From JASJAR01 sp039198225 (GTDB lineage Bacteria > Pseudomonadota > Alphaproteobacteria > Rhodobacterales > Rhodobacteraceae), in the NCBI GenBank assembly GCA_039198225.1, contig JBCCTQ010000010.1:40615-104614 (forward strand): a DNA stretch of 64,000 bases, read 5' to 3'. A program made the position numbers and the translations under genes. Below, one piece after another: positions 17,233-25,351 of the stretch. Position 1 is the stretch's first letter; the number at the start of each line of letters is the position of its first letter. Below the pieces are notes generated by a model. The model did not search any database and was not told where the DNA came from. It saw only the letters and a list, made by a program, of their open reading frames with translations.

Positions 17233-17724
17233 CTAGGGAGTCTTTGGTCCTTGGGAGGCCAGCGTCCGTGGTTTGGCCGCAGGGTCGAGGTCGAGGGCGG
17301 AATGGAGCTTTTCCATGGTCCGAGCCAAGGCGCGTTGTTCCTCCAACTGGAGAGCCCCTAAGAGGTTCGCTTCGACGGCTTTGGCCGCCGGGAGGATCTC
17401 GTAAATCACGCGGCGGCCCGCGTTTGTAAGCGAGATTGCCACGAGACGTCCGTCTTTCGCTCCGGATCGTTTTTCCACTAAGCCGTCTTTCTCGAGCCGC
17501 TTAACGGCACGGGACGCTTTCGGCTTGTCGAGATTGGCATAATCGCAAATGTCGCGAATCGAGACTTCGTCGGAGTGCAAGAGATGCACCATCACCCGCC
17601 ATTCAGCGATCGAAAGGCCGTGCAACGCTTGATATTCGGCCGCCAGGCGACGGCTGACGCGCTCCGCGAGCACCGCCAAGCGATAAGGAAGAAACGATGA
17701 CAAATCAAAGGCTTGGTGTGTCAT
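17233..17724 (-). CDS. MarR-family transcriptional regulator
   Basis: The 163-residue winged-helix regulator has the recognition segment VSIRDICDYANLDKPKASRAVKRL and the wing KRSGAKDGRLVAISLT, both typical of MarR. ATG at 17724 is chosen because the next upstream ATG (17751) lies inside an inverted repeat that looks like its operator. It is divergent from hmgA and upstream of a TRAP operon, so it probably represses one or both until an aromatic ligand binds. The candidate operators lie just upstream. Confidence 0.88.
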   Translation of the reverse strand: MTHQAFDLSSFLPYRLAVLAERVSRRLAAEYQALHGLSIAEWRVMVHLLHSDEVSIRDICDYANLDKPKASRAVKRLEKDGLVEKRSGAKDGRLVAISLTNAGRRVIYEILPAAKAVEANLLGALQLEEQRALARTMEKLHSALDLDPAAKPRTLASQGPKTP

Positions 17725-17747
17725 AGGCGCCGTCTGTCGAGTTTGTT

Positions 17748-17760
17748 TCATTTGAAATGA
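17748..17760. promoter_or_regulatory. Candidate MarR operator in the marR-hmgA divergent region
   Basis: TCATTT-G-AAATGA is a perfect 6-bp inverted repeat with a one-base centre, just upstream of the marR start. A TTGACA (17763-17768) immediately follows and could be the -35 element for hmgA, so binding here would control both directions. Confidence 0.55.
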
Positions 17761-17797
17761 TATTGACATCGTTCGGTCGCTAGGCAAGTAGAATTCG

Positions 17798-17809
17798 TTG
17801 CAGATGCAA
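17798..17809. promoter_or_regulatory. Second inverted repeat upstream of hmgA
   Basis: TTGCA-GA-TGCAA, a 5-bp inverted repeat, lies about 55 bp upstream of hmgA. It directly follows TAGAAT (17789-17794), a possible -10 element. The repeat could be a repressor site or chance. Confidence 0.35.
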
Positions 17810-17864
17810 TGAGTGGCCGCTCTTTTTAGAGCGCAAGCCGCTTTAGCCGGAGAGGAGACTTGCC

Positions 17865-19214
17865 ATGAACGCGCCCCGTGACCTCCACCTGACCCAAGCC
17901 CAAGGCAACACTGTGACCCCTGGCTACATGCCAGGTTTCGGAAACGACTTTGAGACCGAGGCCCTGGCGGGCGCGCTTCCCGTAGGCATGAATTCACCGC
18001 AAAAGTGCAATTACGGGCTCTATGGCGAGCAGCTTTCGGGCACGGCTTTCACCGTGCATCCGCCAGAGCGCACATGGGTTTACCGCATCCGTCCATCGGT
18101 CAAGCACTCCGCGCGCTACGAGGAGCTCAACCTTCCCTATTGGAAAACGGCGCCCCACATCCCCCAAGGAGTGACGAGCCTCGGCCAATACCGTTGGGAC
18201 CCGGTGCCCCATTCGGATGAGAAACTAACCTGGCTTACGGGCATGCGCACCATGACCACGGCCGGCGATGTGAACACACAAACCGGCATGGCGAGCCATA
18301 TTTACCTAGTCACCGAAAGCATGGTCGACAGCTATTTCTATTCCGCCGACAGTGAGCTTTTGGTCGTGCCTCAGGAGGGACGTCTCAGGTTCTGCACTGA
18401 ATTGGGCGTTATTGACATTGAGCCCAAGGAAATTGCGGTGCTCCCGCGGGGCTTGGTTTACCGGGTCGAGGTGCTCGAAGGGCCAGCACGGGGATTTGTT
18501 TGCGAAAACTACGGCCAGACTTTTGAGCTTCCTGCGCGGGGACCCATCGGGGCCAACGCCATGGCAAATCCAAGGGATTTCAAATCGCCAGTCGCCGCCT
18601 TTGAGGACCGCGAAGTCGCCTCGACACTCACCATCAAATGGTGTGGCCAATTCCACGAAACCAAGATTGACCAAAGCCCTCTCGACGTTGTGGCTTGGCA
18701 TGGGAATTACGCGCCCTACAAGTACGACCTCCGGACTTACTGCCCGGTCGGGGCGATCCTCTTCGATCATCCCGATCCGTCAATCTTTACGGTCCTGACC
18801 GCACCTTCCGGAATGGAAGGAACGGCCAATATCGACTTCGTCCTTTTCCGCGAGCGCTGGATGGTGGCCGAGAACACCTTCCGTCCGCCCTGGTACCACA
18901 AAAACGTCATGTCGGAGATGATGGGCAATATCTATGGCCAATACGACGCGAAACCCGAAGGTTTTATCCCGGGCGGGACGAGCCTACACAATATGATGCT
19001 GCCGCACGGGCCAGACCGAGCCGCCTTCGAAGGCGCGAGCAATTCAAATCTCGGCCCGACGAAGCTCGAGAATACGATGTCGTTCATGTTTGAAACGCGG
19101 TTCCCTCAGCATCTCACCGAGTTCGCGGGCCATGAAGCGCCGCTTCAGGACGATTACATCGATTGCTGGAAGACCCTCGAGAAGAAATTCGACGGCACCC
19201 CTGGCTTAAAGTAA
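17865..19214 (+). CDS. hmgA: Homogentisate 1,2-dioxygenase
   Basis: HmgA opens the ring of homogentisate to maleylacetoacetate in tyrosine and phenylalanine breakdown, using Fe(II) and O2. The 449-residue protein begins with the diagnostic GYMPGFGNDFETEALAGALP and QNSPQKC-like region (MNSPQKCNYGLYGEQLSG). Later it has PPWYHKNVMSEMMGNIYGQY, carrying the iron-ligand His and Glu, and GGTSLHNMMLPHGPD with further histidines. Length and motifs are standard. GAGGAGAC precedes the ATG. fahA follows 32 bases downstream. Confidence 0.97.
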   Translation: MNAPRDLHLTQAQGNTVTPGYMPGFGNDFETEALAGALPVGMNSPQKCNYGLYGEQLSGTAFTVHPPERTWVYRIRPSVKHSARYEELNLPYWKTAPHIPQGVTSLGQYRWDPVPHSDEKLTWLTGMRTMTTAGDVNTQTGMASHIYLVTESMVDSYFYSADSELLVVPQEGRLRFCTELGVIDIEPKEIAVLPRGLVYRVEVLEGPARGFVCENYGQTFELPARGPIGANAMANPRDFKSPVAAFEDREVASTLTIKWCGQFHETKIDQSPLDVVAWHGNYAPYKYDLRTYCPVGAILFDHPDPSIFTVLTAPSGMEGTANIDFVLFRERWMVAENTFRPPWYHKNVMSEMMGNIYGQYDAKPEGFIPGGTSLHNMMLPHGPDRAAFEGASNSNLGPTKLENTMSFMFETRFPQHLTEFAGHEAPLQDDYIDCWKTLEKKFDGTPGLK

Positions 19215-19246
19215 ATCGCCGCGACACTTGAACTGAAAGACACTCA

Positions 19247-20500
19247 ATGACCGACCTTCTTCCGTCTTGGATCGAGAGCGCCAATGCGCCGGATTGCGAC
19301 TTTCCTTTGAACAATCTCCCCTACGGTGTGTTTTCTTTGGATGATGGCGATCTGCGCTGCGGCGTAGCCATTGGTGACCGCGTTCTCGATGTAACAGGAC
19401 TGGAAGCAGAAGGCGCGCTTCGCGCTGATCCAGAGGCGGACGTGCTCGACGCACGCTACTGGAATGACTTCATGGAATTGGGCAGTGCGGCCTGGGCACG
19501 ATTTCGTAACGCCTTGCACGACCTGCTGGCGGCCGGCGCCGATGAAGCCACCCAGGATCTTTGCACCACCTATTCGGTGCCGATGGCAAAAGCGAGTTTG
19601 CACATGCCATTTCGGGTGATGGAATATACGGACTTTTACTCCAGCAAGAACCACGCGACCAATTTGGGAACGATGTTTCGTGGTCCAGAAAATGCGTTGC
19701 CGCCGAATTGGCTGCATATTCCCATTGGCTACAATGGACGGGCTTCCTCTGTGGTCGTGTCCGGAACGCCTATCCGCCGACCGCACGGCCAACTCAAAGG
19801 GCCCAATGACATTGTGCCTCGGTTTGGCCCCTCGCAACGCTTTGATATCGAACTCGAAATGGGGGCGATCGTGGGGCAAGCCTCGGACGGCCCCATTGAT
19901 GTGGTAACAGCCCATGAGAACATTTTCGGTTATGTCATTCTGAATGATTGGTCTGCCCGTGACATTCAAGCGTGGGAATACCAGCCTTTGGGGCCGTTCC
20001 AGGCCAAGGCCACTGCCACAACGATAAGTCCTTGGATCGTCACGGCTGCCGCGCTCCAACCATTCCGCGTTTCCACGCCACCAAAGGAGCAGGCCCTATT
20101 GCCCTATCTCGATGAACCTGGGCCTATGCTCTACGACATTGACCTTGAAGTCGGGCTCACGCCCCGAGAGGGTTCCGAAACGATACTCTCCCGCACGAAT
20201 TATAGTGAAATGTACTATTCCGCCGCACAGCAATTGGCCCATCACAGTTCCTCGGGCTGCCCGATGCGGGTGGGGGATCTACTAGGGTCTGGTACGATCT
20301 CTGGACCGGAGAAATCGATGCGAGGGTCCCTGGTTGAAATGTCGTGGGGCGGAAAAGAGCCCATCGATCTGGGGGAGGGAAAGACCCGGAGTTTCATTGA
20401 AGACCACGACACGCTTGTCCTCCGGGGGGCCGCCGTCGGCAACGGATATAGGATCGGGTTTTCGGAATGTCGCGGCCAGGTTTTGCCGGCCCGCGAATAG
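19247..20500 (+). CDS. fahA: Fumarylacetoacetase
   Basis: This enzyme hydrolyses fumarylacetoacetate to fumarate and acetoacetate, the last step of the homogentisate route. The 417-residue protein starts with LNNLPYGVFS and has YTDFYSSKNHATNLGTMFRG, with the metal and catalytic histidine region. Also present are IGYNGRASSVVVSG, the metal-binding ELEMGAIVG, and NDWSARDIQAWEYQPLGPF. These are hallmark FAH segments. It forms an operon with hmgA. A maleylacetoacetate isomerase gene is not seen in this window. Its stop is four bases from the convergent rpiR gene. Confidence 0.96.
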   Translation: MTDLLPSWIESANAPDCDFPLNNLPYGVFSLDDGDLRCGVAIGDRVLDVTGLEAEGALRADPEADVLDARYWNDFMELGSAAWARFRNALHDLLAAGADEATQDLCTTYSVPMAKASLHMPFRVMEYTDFYSSKNHATNLGTMFRGPENALPPNWLHIPIGYNGRASSVVVSGTPIRRPHGQLKGPNDIVPRFGPSQRFDIELEMGAIVGQASDGPIDVVTAHENIFGYVILNDWSARDIQAWEYQPLGPFQAKATATTISPWIVTAAALQPFRVSTPPKEQALLPYLDEPGPMLYDIDLEVGLTPREGSETILSRTNYSEMYYSAAQQLAHHSSSGCPMRVGDLLGSGTISGPEKSMRGSLVEMSWGGKEPIDLGEGKTRSFIEDHDTLVLRGAAVGNGYRIGFSECRGQVLPARE

Positions 20501-20504
20501 AGCT

Positions 20505-21359
20505 TCAGAACTTCCGAAAAAACTTCGTCCGGTCGAACATCTCTTCGAGCGTTTCCATCCGAGAACGCGTGGTTTCCCAGTGCCGCTCCTGGACTTCTGC
20601 AATGACAATTTCTGACATCAACATGGTGGTGATGTTCGAGTCCCAAGCAGAGGGTGCTGCGATTTGGTTGCTGAATGTCACGCTGGCCAATTGTGCAATC
20701 GGTGACATCCATTGATCGGTGAACAGGACTATTTCAGCGCCACGTTCACGGGCGAGTTCGGCGAGCTTCAATGTGCTGTTTTCATAGCGGCGCACGTCGA
20801 AAATGACGACCACGTCGCCCGCGTCGAAGTCGAGCGCGTAGTGCGGCCAAGCATTGGAATTCGAGGTGATCTGGGTCACTCCGCGACGAATGACTTGGAA
20901 ATGCAGGAAAAAATAATCCGCCAAGGTCCGTGTGATCCGCCCACCCACGATAAAGACGCCGCGATTGATATCACTCAACATATCGCAAGCACGGTCAAAG
21001 GCGTCGGGGTCGATCTTGGCCATGGACTGGCCAATATTGTCGATTACCGCCTTGGTGAAACGATTGAGCAAGTGGGCATCAGGCGCGTCGACCCACTTTT
21101 CCCGCTTGGTCAAAGGGCTCGAGATCTTTTCATTAAGCTCGTCGCGGAGCCCGCGCTGAAATTCTGGAAACCCCGCAAAGCCAAGCTTCTGGATAAGGCG
21201 CGCCACTGTCGGCGTAGACACGTCCGCCTCTTCGGCCAAAGACGTGATCGTCCCCAAACCCGAGGCTGGGTAATTTCGGAGAATGATGTCGCTCAACTGC
21301 CGTTCGGCGCGCGTAAGATCAGCTGTTTTGTCCTTAATACGCTCTGCGATGGTCTGCAT
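20505..21359 (-). CDS. RpiR/MurR-family transcriptional regulator
   Basis: The 284-residue protein has an N-terminal helix-turn-helix (ITSLAEEADVSTPTVARLIQKL, about 38-59) and a C-terminal SIS domain (about 115-250), including GVFIVGGRITRTLADYF and FDAGDVVVIFDVRRYENST. SIS domains usually sense sugar phosphates, but RpiR proteins beside amine catabolic genes are also known. It is divergent from the amidohydrolase-TRAP-glutamine synthetase operon and is its likely regulator. A candidate inverted repeat lies in the divergent region. Confidence 0.9.
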   Translation of the reverse strand: MQTIAERIKDKTADLTRAERQLSDIILRNYPASGLGTITSLAEEADVSTPTVARLIQKLGFAGFPEFQRGLRDELNEKISSPLTKREKWVDAPDAHLLNRFTKAVIDNIGQSMAKIDPDAFDRACDMLSDINRGVFIVGGRITRTLADYFFLHFQVIRRGVTQITSNSNAWPHYALDFDAGDVVVIFDVRRYENSTLKLAELARERGAEIVLFTDQWMSPIAQLASVTFSNQIAAPSAWDSNITTMLMSEIVIAEVQERHWETTRSRMETLEEMFDRTKFFRKF

Positions 21360-21435
21360 AATCTGCCCGAAGTTGCCGCCCTCAGACTAGCGAAGGGCAC
21401 CAGCGTGGTCAAAATTTATACACAGCCTGCACGGC

Positions 21436-21465
21436 TGAAGAAATACCTTCATTAAAATATTGACA
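21436..21465 (+). promoter_or_regulatory. Candidate operator and -35 element upstream of the gamma-glutamyl-type operon
   Basis: TGAAG-N6-CTTCA (21436-21451) is an inverted repeat placed nine bases before TTGACA (21460-21465). No convincing -10 element is seen at the right spacing, so the promoter part is tentative. The adjacent RpiR protein is the obvious candidate binder. Confidence 0.4.
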
Positions 21466-21515
21466 GGTGCGCTGCTGCTGAAGAAAACTTTACAACATAC
21501 GGGGAGTGCGCCTGC

Positions 21516-22283
21516 TTGCAGCAGAAAAATCGTGACATCGAATGCGTGCCGACGGTCGTCAACGCGGCGGGACGGCATCCGGTTCTGTTGGTGTGCGAAC
21601 ATGCAAGCTCTCATATTCCTGATGAATTTCAAGATCTTGGATTGAGTGCTGTCGACCAGGGTCGCCATATCGCTTGGGATCCTGGTGCGTTGGAGACGGC
21701 CAAACAAATGGCGATCCGCCTCGATGCGGCGCTCATCCACAGCACGGTGTCGCGCTTGATCTACGATTGCAACAGGCCGCCCGAGGCGGAAGATGCGATC
21801 CCCGCGATCAGCGAAGAGACGAAAATTCCCGGCAATGTGGGGCTGAGCGACCAAGATAAGAAAGCGCGGCTCGACCGGTTCTATCGCCCATTTGCGCGCC
21901 GCCTATCCCAGTTGGTCGACGCTCGATCCGAAACCGTTCTGGTGACGATCCACAGTTTCACACCGAACTACCGAGGCCAAGCGCGCAGCGTTGAGATCGG
22001 TATTCTGCACGACGATGATACGCGCCTTGCCGATGCGCTGTTGGAGGTTGCCCGAGGGTACAACACCCAAAGAAACGCGCCTTACGGGCCCGAGGACGGA
22101 GTTCTGCATACGCTGCGTCTCCATGCGCTACCCCACGGCCATTTGAACGTGATGATCGAAATTCGGAATGATTTAATCGCCACGTCCGAGCAGTGTGCCA
22201 AAATGGCCGCTACTCTCGCCGATTGGGTTTCCGCCGCACTCAAACGGGTTCAGCCGGCTGCCGTTAAGGAGACCTCGGGATGA
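21516..22283 (+). CDS. N-formylglutamate amidohydrolase-family protein
   Basis: The 255-residue protein of the HutG-like metal-dependent family has the N-terminal VLLVCEHASSHIP motif, with the metal-binding Glu and His, and IYDCNRPPEAEDAIP with an active-site arginine. VTIHSFTPNYRG supplies the next histidine, and a GHLNVMIEIRNDLI end is typical. The start is taken as TTG at 21516 because GGGGAG lies about nine bases upstream; a GTG at 21546 is the alternative. The operon has no other histidine-degradation gene, so its substrate may be a gamma-glutamyl or N-acylated amide made by the downstream glutamine-synthetase-like enzyme. That reassignment is inference. Confidence 0.85.
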   Translation: MQQKNRDIECVPTVVNAAGRHPVLLVCEHASSHIPDEFQDLGLSAVDQGRHIAWDPGALETAKQMAIRLDAALIHSTVSRLIYDCNRPPEAEDAIPAISEETKIPGNVGLSDQDKKARLDRFYRPFARRLSQLVDARSETVLVTIHSFTPNYRGQARSVEIGILHDDDTRLADALLEVARGYNTQRNAPYGPEDGVLHTLRLHALPHGHLNVMIEIRNDLIATSEQCAKMAATLADWVSAALKRVQPAAVKETSG

Positions 22284-22846
22284 GCGTTCTCCGTGCCTTC
22301 ATCGCCCTGGTCGACCGTATGAATTACGGCGTCGGCAGGGTGATCATGTTTGGCATCTTCGCAATGATGGCAGTTTTGCTTTGGTCAACGATCAGCAAAT
22401 TCTCTGACCAACCGTCGCTCTGGACGCTCGAAGTCGCGCAATTTTCGATGATTGCCTATTTCTTCCTTGGTGGACCCTACGCGATCCAATTGGGCAGCCA
22501 TGTTCGAATGGACCTCTTCTACGAAAATTGGTCGGTCCGTAAGAAGGCTGCAGTCGACGCGGTCATGGTTTTCTGCCTGATCTTCTATCTTGGCGTTCTT
22601 CTTTGGGGAGGCTTGAGTTCGACGGCCTATTCCTTGGGCTATTTTGGTTCGGACCCTGTAGGATTTTTTGCCAAACTCGCCACAGGACAGGAAAGCACGG
22701 GCTCGCTTGAGAGAAGTCGCTCGATCTGGCGCCCTTATCTTTGGCCGATCAAGACAATCATGTGTGTCGGTATCGCACTCATGTTGCTCCAAGCGCTGTC
22801 GGAGCTTGCGAAAGACATTCTCCGGCTTCGAGGCGAAGCGGTCTGA
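22280..22846 (+). CDS. dctQ: TRAP transporter small permease (DctQ)
   Basis: The 188-residue protein has four hydrophobic segments and the conserved FFLGGPYAIQLGSHVRMDLFYE stretch at the end of helix 2. An insertion of about 30 polar residues (SDPVGFFAKLATGQESTGSL) lies before the last helix, as in the subgroup of longer DctQ proteins. It overlaps the amidohydrolase gene by four bases (ATGA) and dctM by one, so all are translated together. Confidence 0.9.
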   Translation: MSVLRAFIALVDRMNYGVGRVIMFGIFAMMAVLLWSTISKFSDQPSLWTLEVAQFSMIAYFFLGGPYAIQLGSHVRMDLFYENWSVRKKAAVDAVMVFCLIFYLGVLLWGGLSSTAYSLGYFGSDPVGFFAKLATGQESTGSLERSRSIWRPYLWPIKTIMCVGIALMLLQALSELAKDILRLRGEAV

Positions 22847-24171
22847 TGTCCTATGAAATGATCGCTCTCACCATGTTCGCCACGATGATGGTGCTCCTTT
22901 TCACGGGGCAGCGGGTATTTGGCGCCATCGGTTTTGTGGCTGTGATTGGTGCATTGGCGTTTTGGGGCGAACGCGGTGGCTTTGACGTGGCCTTTGCCCA
23001 ATCAATAAAGCTCATGCGGTGGTACCCGCTCCTGACGGTGCCGATGTTCGTTTTCATGGGCTACATCCTATCCGAAAGCCGGATCGCCGACGACCTCTAC
23101 AAGATGTTCCATGTCTGGATGGGCGGGCTCCGGGGCGGGCTTGCCATCGGTACAATTGGGCTGATGGTGCTGATTTCGGCAATGAATGGGCTGAGCGTGG
23201 CCGGTATGGCCATTGGGGCCACCATTGCCCTGCCAGAACTTCTGCGCCGGGGCTATGACAAGCGCATGGTCACGGGCGTCGTCCAGGCGGGCTCGAGTTT
23301 AGGCATATTGGTGCCCCCTTCGGTCGTATTGGTGCTTTACGCGATGATCGCGCGCCAGCCAGTTGGCCAGCTTTGGCTTGCCGGCGTCGTCCCGGGGCTC
23401 ATGATGGCGGGGATGTTTGTGGCTTATATTGCCATCCGGTGTCGCATCAACCCGACGCTCGGGCCGGTTCTTTCGGAAGACGATCGTGCGATGCCCCAGC
23501 GCGAGAAGAACCTCCTTCTTCTCTCCGGCCTTCTGCCCTTCGCGATTTTCTTTGCGATGATGATCCCATTCGTGAACGGCTGGACCTCACTGGTGGAGAG
23601 CTCCGCGATCGGCGCAATTGCGGCATTCCTAGCAGCGGTTCTCAAGCGCCGGATGACTTGGGCGGTCTTTGAAACGTCGGTCAAAAACACGCTCGGCATC
23701 ACATGCATGTTCATGTGGATCATCCTCGCTGCATTGGCTTTTGGCGCGGTTTTTGACGGGCTGGGTGCGGTCAAAGCCATTGAAGCATTCTTCACGGAAC
23801 GTCTGGCCCTAAGCCCTTGGTTGATCCTGATCCTCATGCAGCTCAGCTTTATTCTAATGGGCACGTTCCTCGATGACACGGCCATGCTCGTCATCGTTGC
23901 ACCACTTTATATCCCGCTTGTGGGTGCCCTGGGCTTCGATCTTATCTGGTACGGTGTCCTTTACACGATCACGACCCAGATCGCTTATATGACGCCGCCC
24001 TTCGGCTATAATCTCTTTCTGATGCGGGCGATGTCGCCGCCGGAGATTGGCCTGCAAGACATCTACCGCTCAATCATTCCCTTCGTCGCCGTCATGGTCT
24101 TGGCGTTGACCGTTATCATGGTCTTCCCCGGGATCGCGCTCTGGCTGCCCCAGACCATCTACGGATCCTAA
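22846..24171 (+). CDS. dctM: TRAP transporter large permease (DctM)
   Basis: This is a 441-residue polytopic membrane protein. Typical segments are VPMFVFMGYILSESRIADDL, GLSVAGMAIGATIALPELLR, LGILVPPSVVLVLYAMI and YMTPPFGYNLFLMR. ATG at 22846 overlaps the dctQ stop (TGATG). The longer frame to 22741 lies in dctQ. It forms the channel for the binding protein encoded next. The ligand is unknown, and the operon suggests a nitrogen compound or amino alcohol. Confidence 0.93.
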   Translation: MSYEMIALTMFATMMVLLFTGQRVFGAIGFVAVIGALAFWGERGGFDVAFAQSIKLMRWYPLLTVPMFVFMGYILSESRIADDLYKMFHVWMGGLRGGLAIGTIGLMVLISAMNGLSVAGMAIGATIALPELLRRGYDKRMVTGVVQAGSSLGILVPPSVVLVLYAMIARQPVGQLWLAGVVPGLMMAGMFVAYIAIRCRINPTLGPVLSEDDRAMPQREKNLLLLSGLLPFAIFFAMMIPFVNGWTSLVESSAIGAIAAFLAAVLKRRMTWAVFETSVKNTLGITCMFMWIILAALAFGAVFDGLGAVKAIEAFFTERLALSPWLILILMQLSFILMGTFLDDTAMLVIVAPLYIPLVGALGFDLIWYGVLYTITTQIAYMTPPFGYNLFLMRAMSPPEIGLQDIYRSIIPFVAVMVLALTVIMVFPGIALWLPQTIYGS

Positions 24172-24225
24172 GCGCCATGAAGAGCGCCCCGCAAAATCGA
24201 GTGAACACCCAACTAGGAGGTTTAT

Positions 24226-25257
24226 ATGACCACGAGACGTAAGTTTATGAAGGGCGCAGCGGTCGCGGCACCGGCCGCTCTGGCCGCGCCCGCGATCGCG
24301 CAATCGACCATCACTTGGCGTTTGCAGACCTACGCCGGTGCGGCGCTCGCCGCAGAGGTGGTGGTGCCCGCCATCGAGACCTTCAACAAGATTGCCGGCG
24401 ACCGGATGCAGATCGAGCTGTTCTTCGCTGACCAGCTTGTGCCGACCGGTGAGCTTTTCCAGGCCATGCAGCGGGGCACGATCGACGCAGTGCAATCGGA
24501 TGACGATTCCATGGCCTCGCCTACGGAAGTCACGGTGTTCGGCGGCTATTTCCCGTTCGGCTCGCGCTACTCCCTCGATGTGCCGGTGCTCTTCAATCAA
24601 TACGGCCTCAAAGAGATCTGGGAAGAGGAGTACTCCAAAGTAGGCGTAAAGCACATCTCGGCCGGTGCTTGGGACCCCTGCCATTTTGCAACGAAGGATC
24701 CGATCCGCTCGCTCGCCGACCTCAAGGGCAAACGGGTTTTCACCTTCCCAACGGCGGGCCGCTTCCTCAGCCAATTCGGCGTGGTCCCGGTTACGCTTCC
24801 GTGGGAAGACATCGAAGTCGCCGTGCAGACCGGCGAACTCGACGGGATCGCCTGGTCGGGCATCACCGAGGATTACACCGTCGGTTGGGCCGACGTGACG
24901 AACTACTTCCTCACCAACAACATCTCCGGGGCCTGGATCGGCCACTTCTTCGCGAATATGGAGCGTTGGAACGAGCTTCCCGAAGACCTTCAGGCCCTCC
25001 TGACGGTTTGCATGGAGCAATCGCACTATTACCGCCAACACTGGTACTGGGGCGGCGAGGCCGATCTCCGCGTCAATGGAACCAAGATGGAGCTCACGTC
25101 CATCCCGGACGACGAATGGGCCCAGGTCGAAACCGCCGCCCGCGTATTTTGGGACGAGATCGCCGCCGAAAGCGAGACAAAGGCGAAGGTGGTCGAGATC
25201 TTTAAGCGCTACAACGAAGTGATGGAATCTGCCGGACGGCCCTATCGCTACGGCTAA
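24226..25257 (+). CDS. dctP: TRAP transporter periplasmic binding protein with Tat-type signal
   Basis: The 343-residue protein begins TTRRKFMKGAAVAAPAAL, a twin-arginine signal (RRKFMK), and is cleaved near AIAQ. The mature protein starts STITWRLQTYAG, resembling the TakP/keto-acid or mannitol-type TRAP binding subgroup. RVFTFPTAGRFLSQFGVVPV holds the ligand arginine-like region, and AWSGITEDYTVGW follows. Tat export suggests folding in the cytoplasm before secretion. AGGAGG lies eight bases before the ATG. A GC hairpin follows the gene, which may set the higher dose normally needed for the binding subunit. Confidence 0.92.
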   Translation: MTTRRKFMKGAAVAAPAALAAPAIAQSTITWRLQTYAGAALAAEVVVPAIETFNKIAGDRMQIELFFADQLVPTGELFQAMQRGTIDAVQSDDDSMASPTEVTVFGGYFPFGSRYSLDVPVLFNQYGLKEIWEEEYSKVGVKHISAGAWDPCHFATKDPIRSLADLKGKRVFTFPTAGRFLSQFGVVPVTLPWEDIEVAVQTGELDGIAWSGITEDYTVGWADVTNYFLTNNISGAWIGHFFANMERWNELPEDLQALLTVCMEQSHYYRQHWYWGGEADLRVNGTKMELTSIPDDEWAQVETAARVFWDEIAAESETKAKVVEIFKRYNEVMESAGRPYRYG

Positions 25258-25300
25258 GCGCGCCATTTCTGTAGAGCGCAGAACATGACAAAACGAGGAG

Positions 25301-25321
25301 GCCCCGGGTTAGGCCCGGGGC
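25301..25321 (+). terminator. GC-rich hairpin after the TRAP binding-protein gene
   Basis: GCCCCGGG and CCCGGGGC form an 8-bp perfect stem around TTAGG. There is no U-tract. As with the hairpin after tctC, it sits directly after a binding-protein gene and before the next operon gene, suggesting partial termination or 3'-end protection. Confidence 0.6.
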
Positions 25322-25351
25322 GCGTCCTGCATAGACCAAGTGGAAGCCCCC

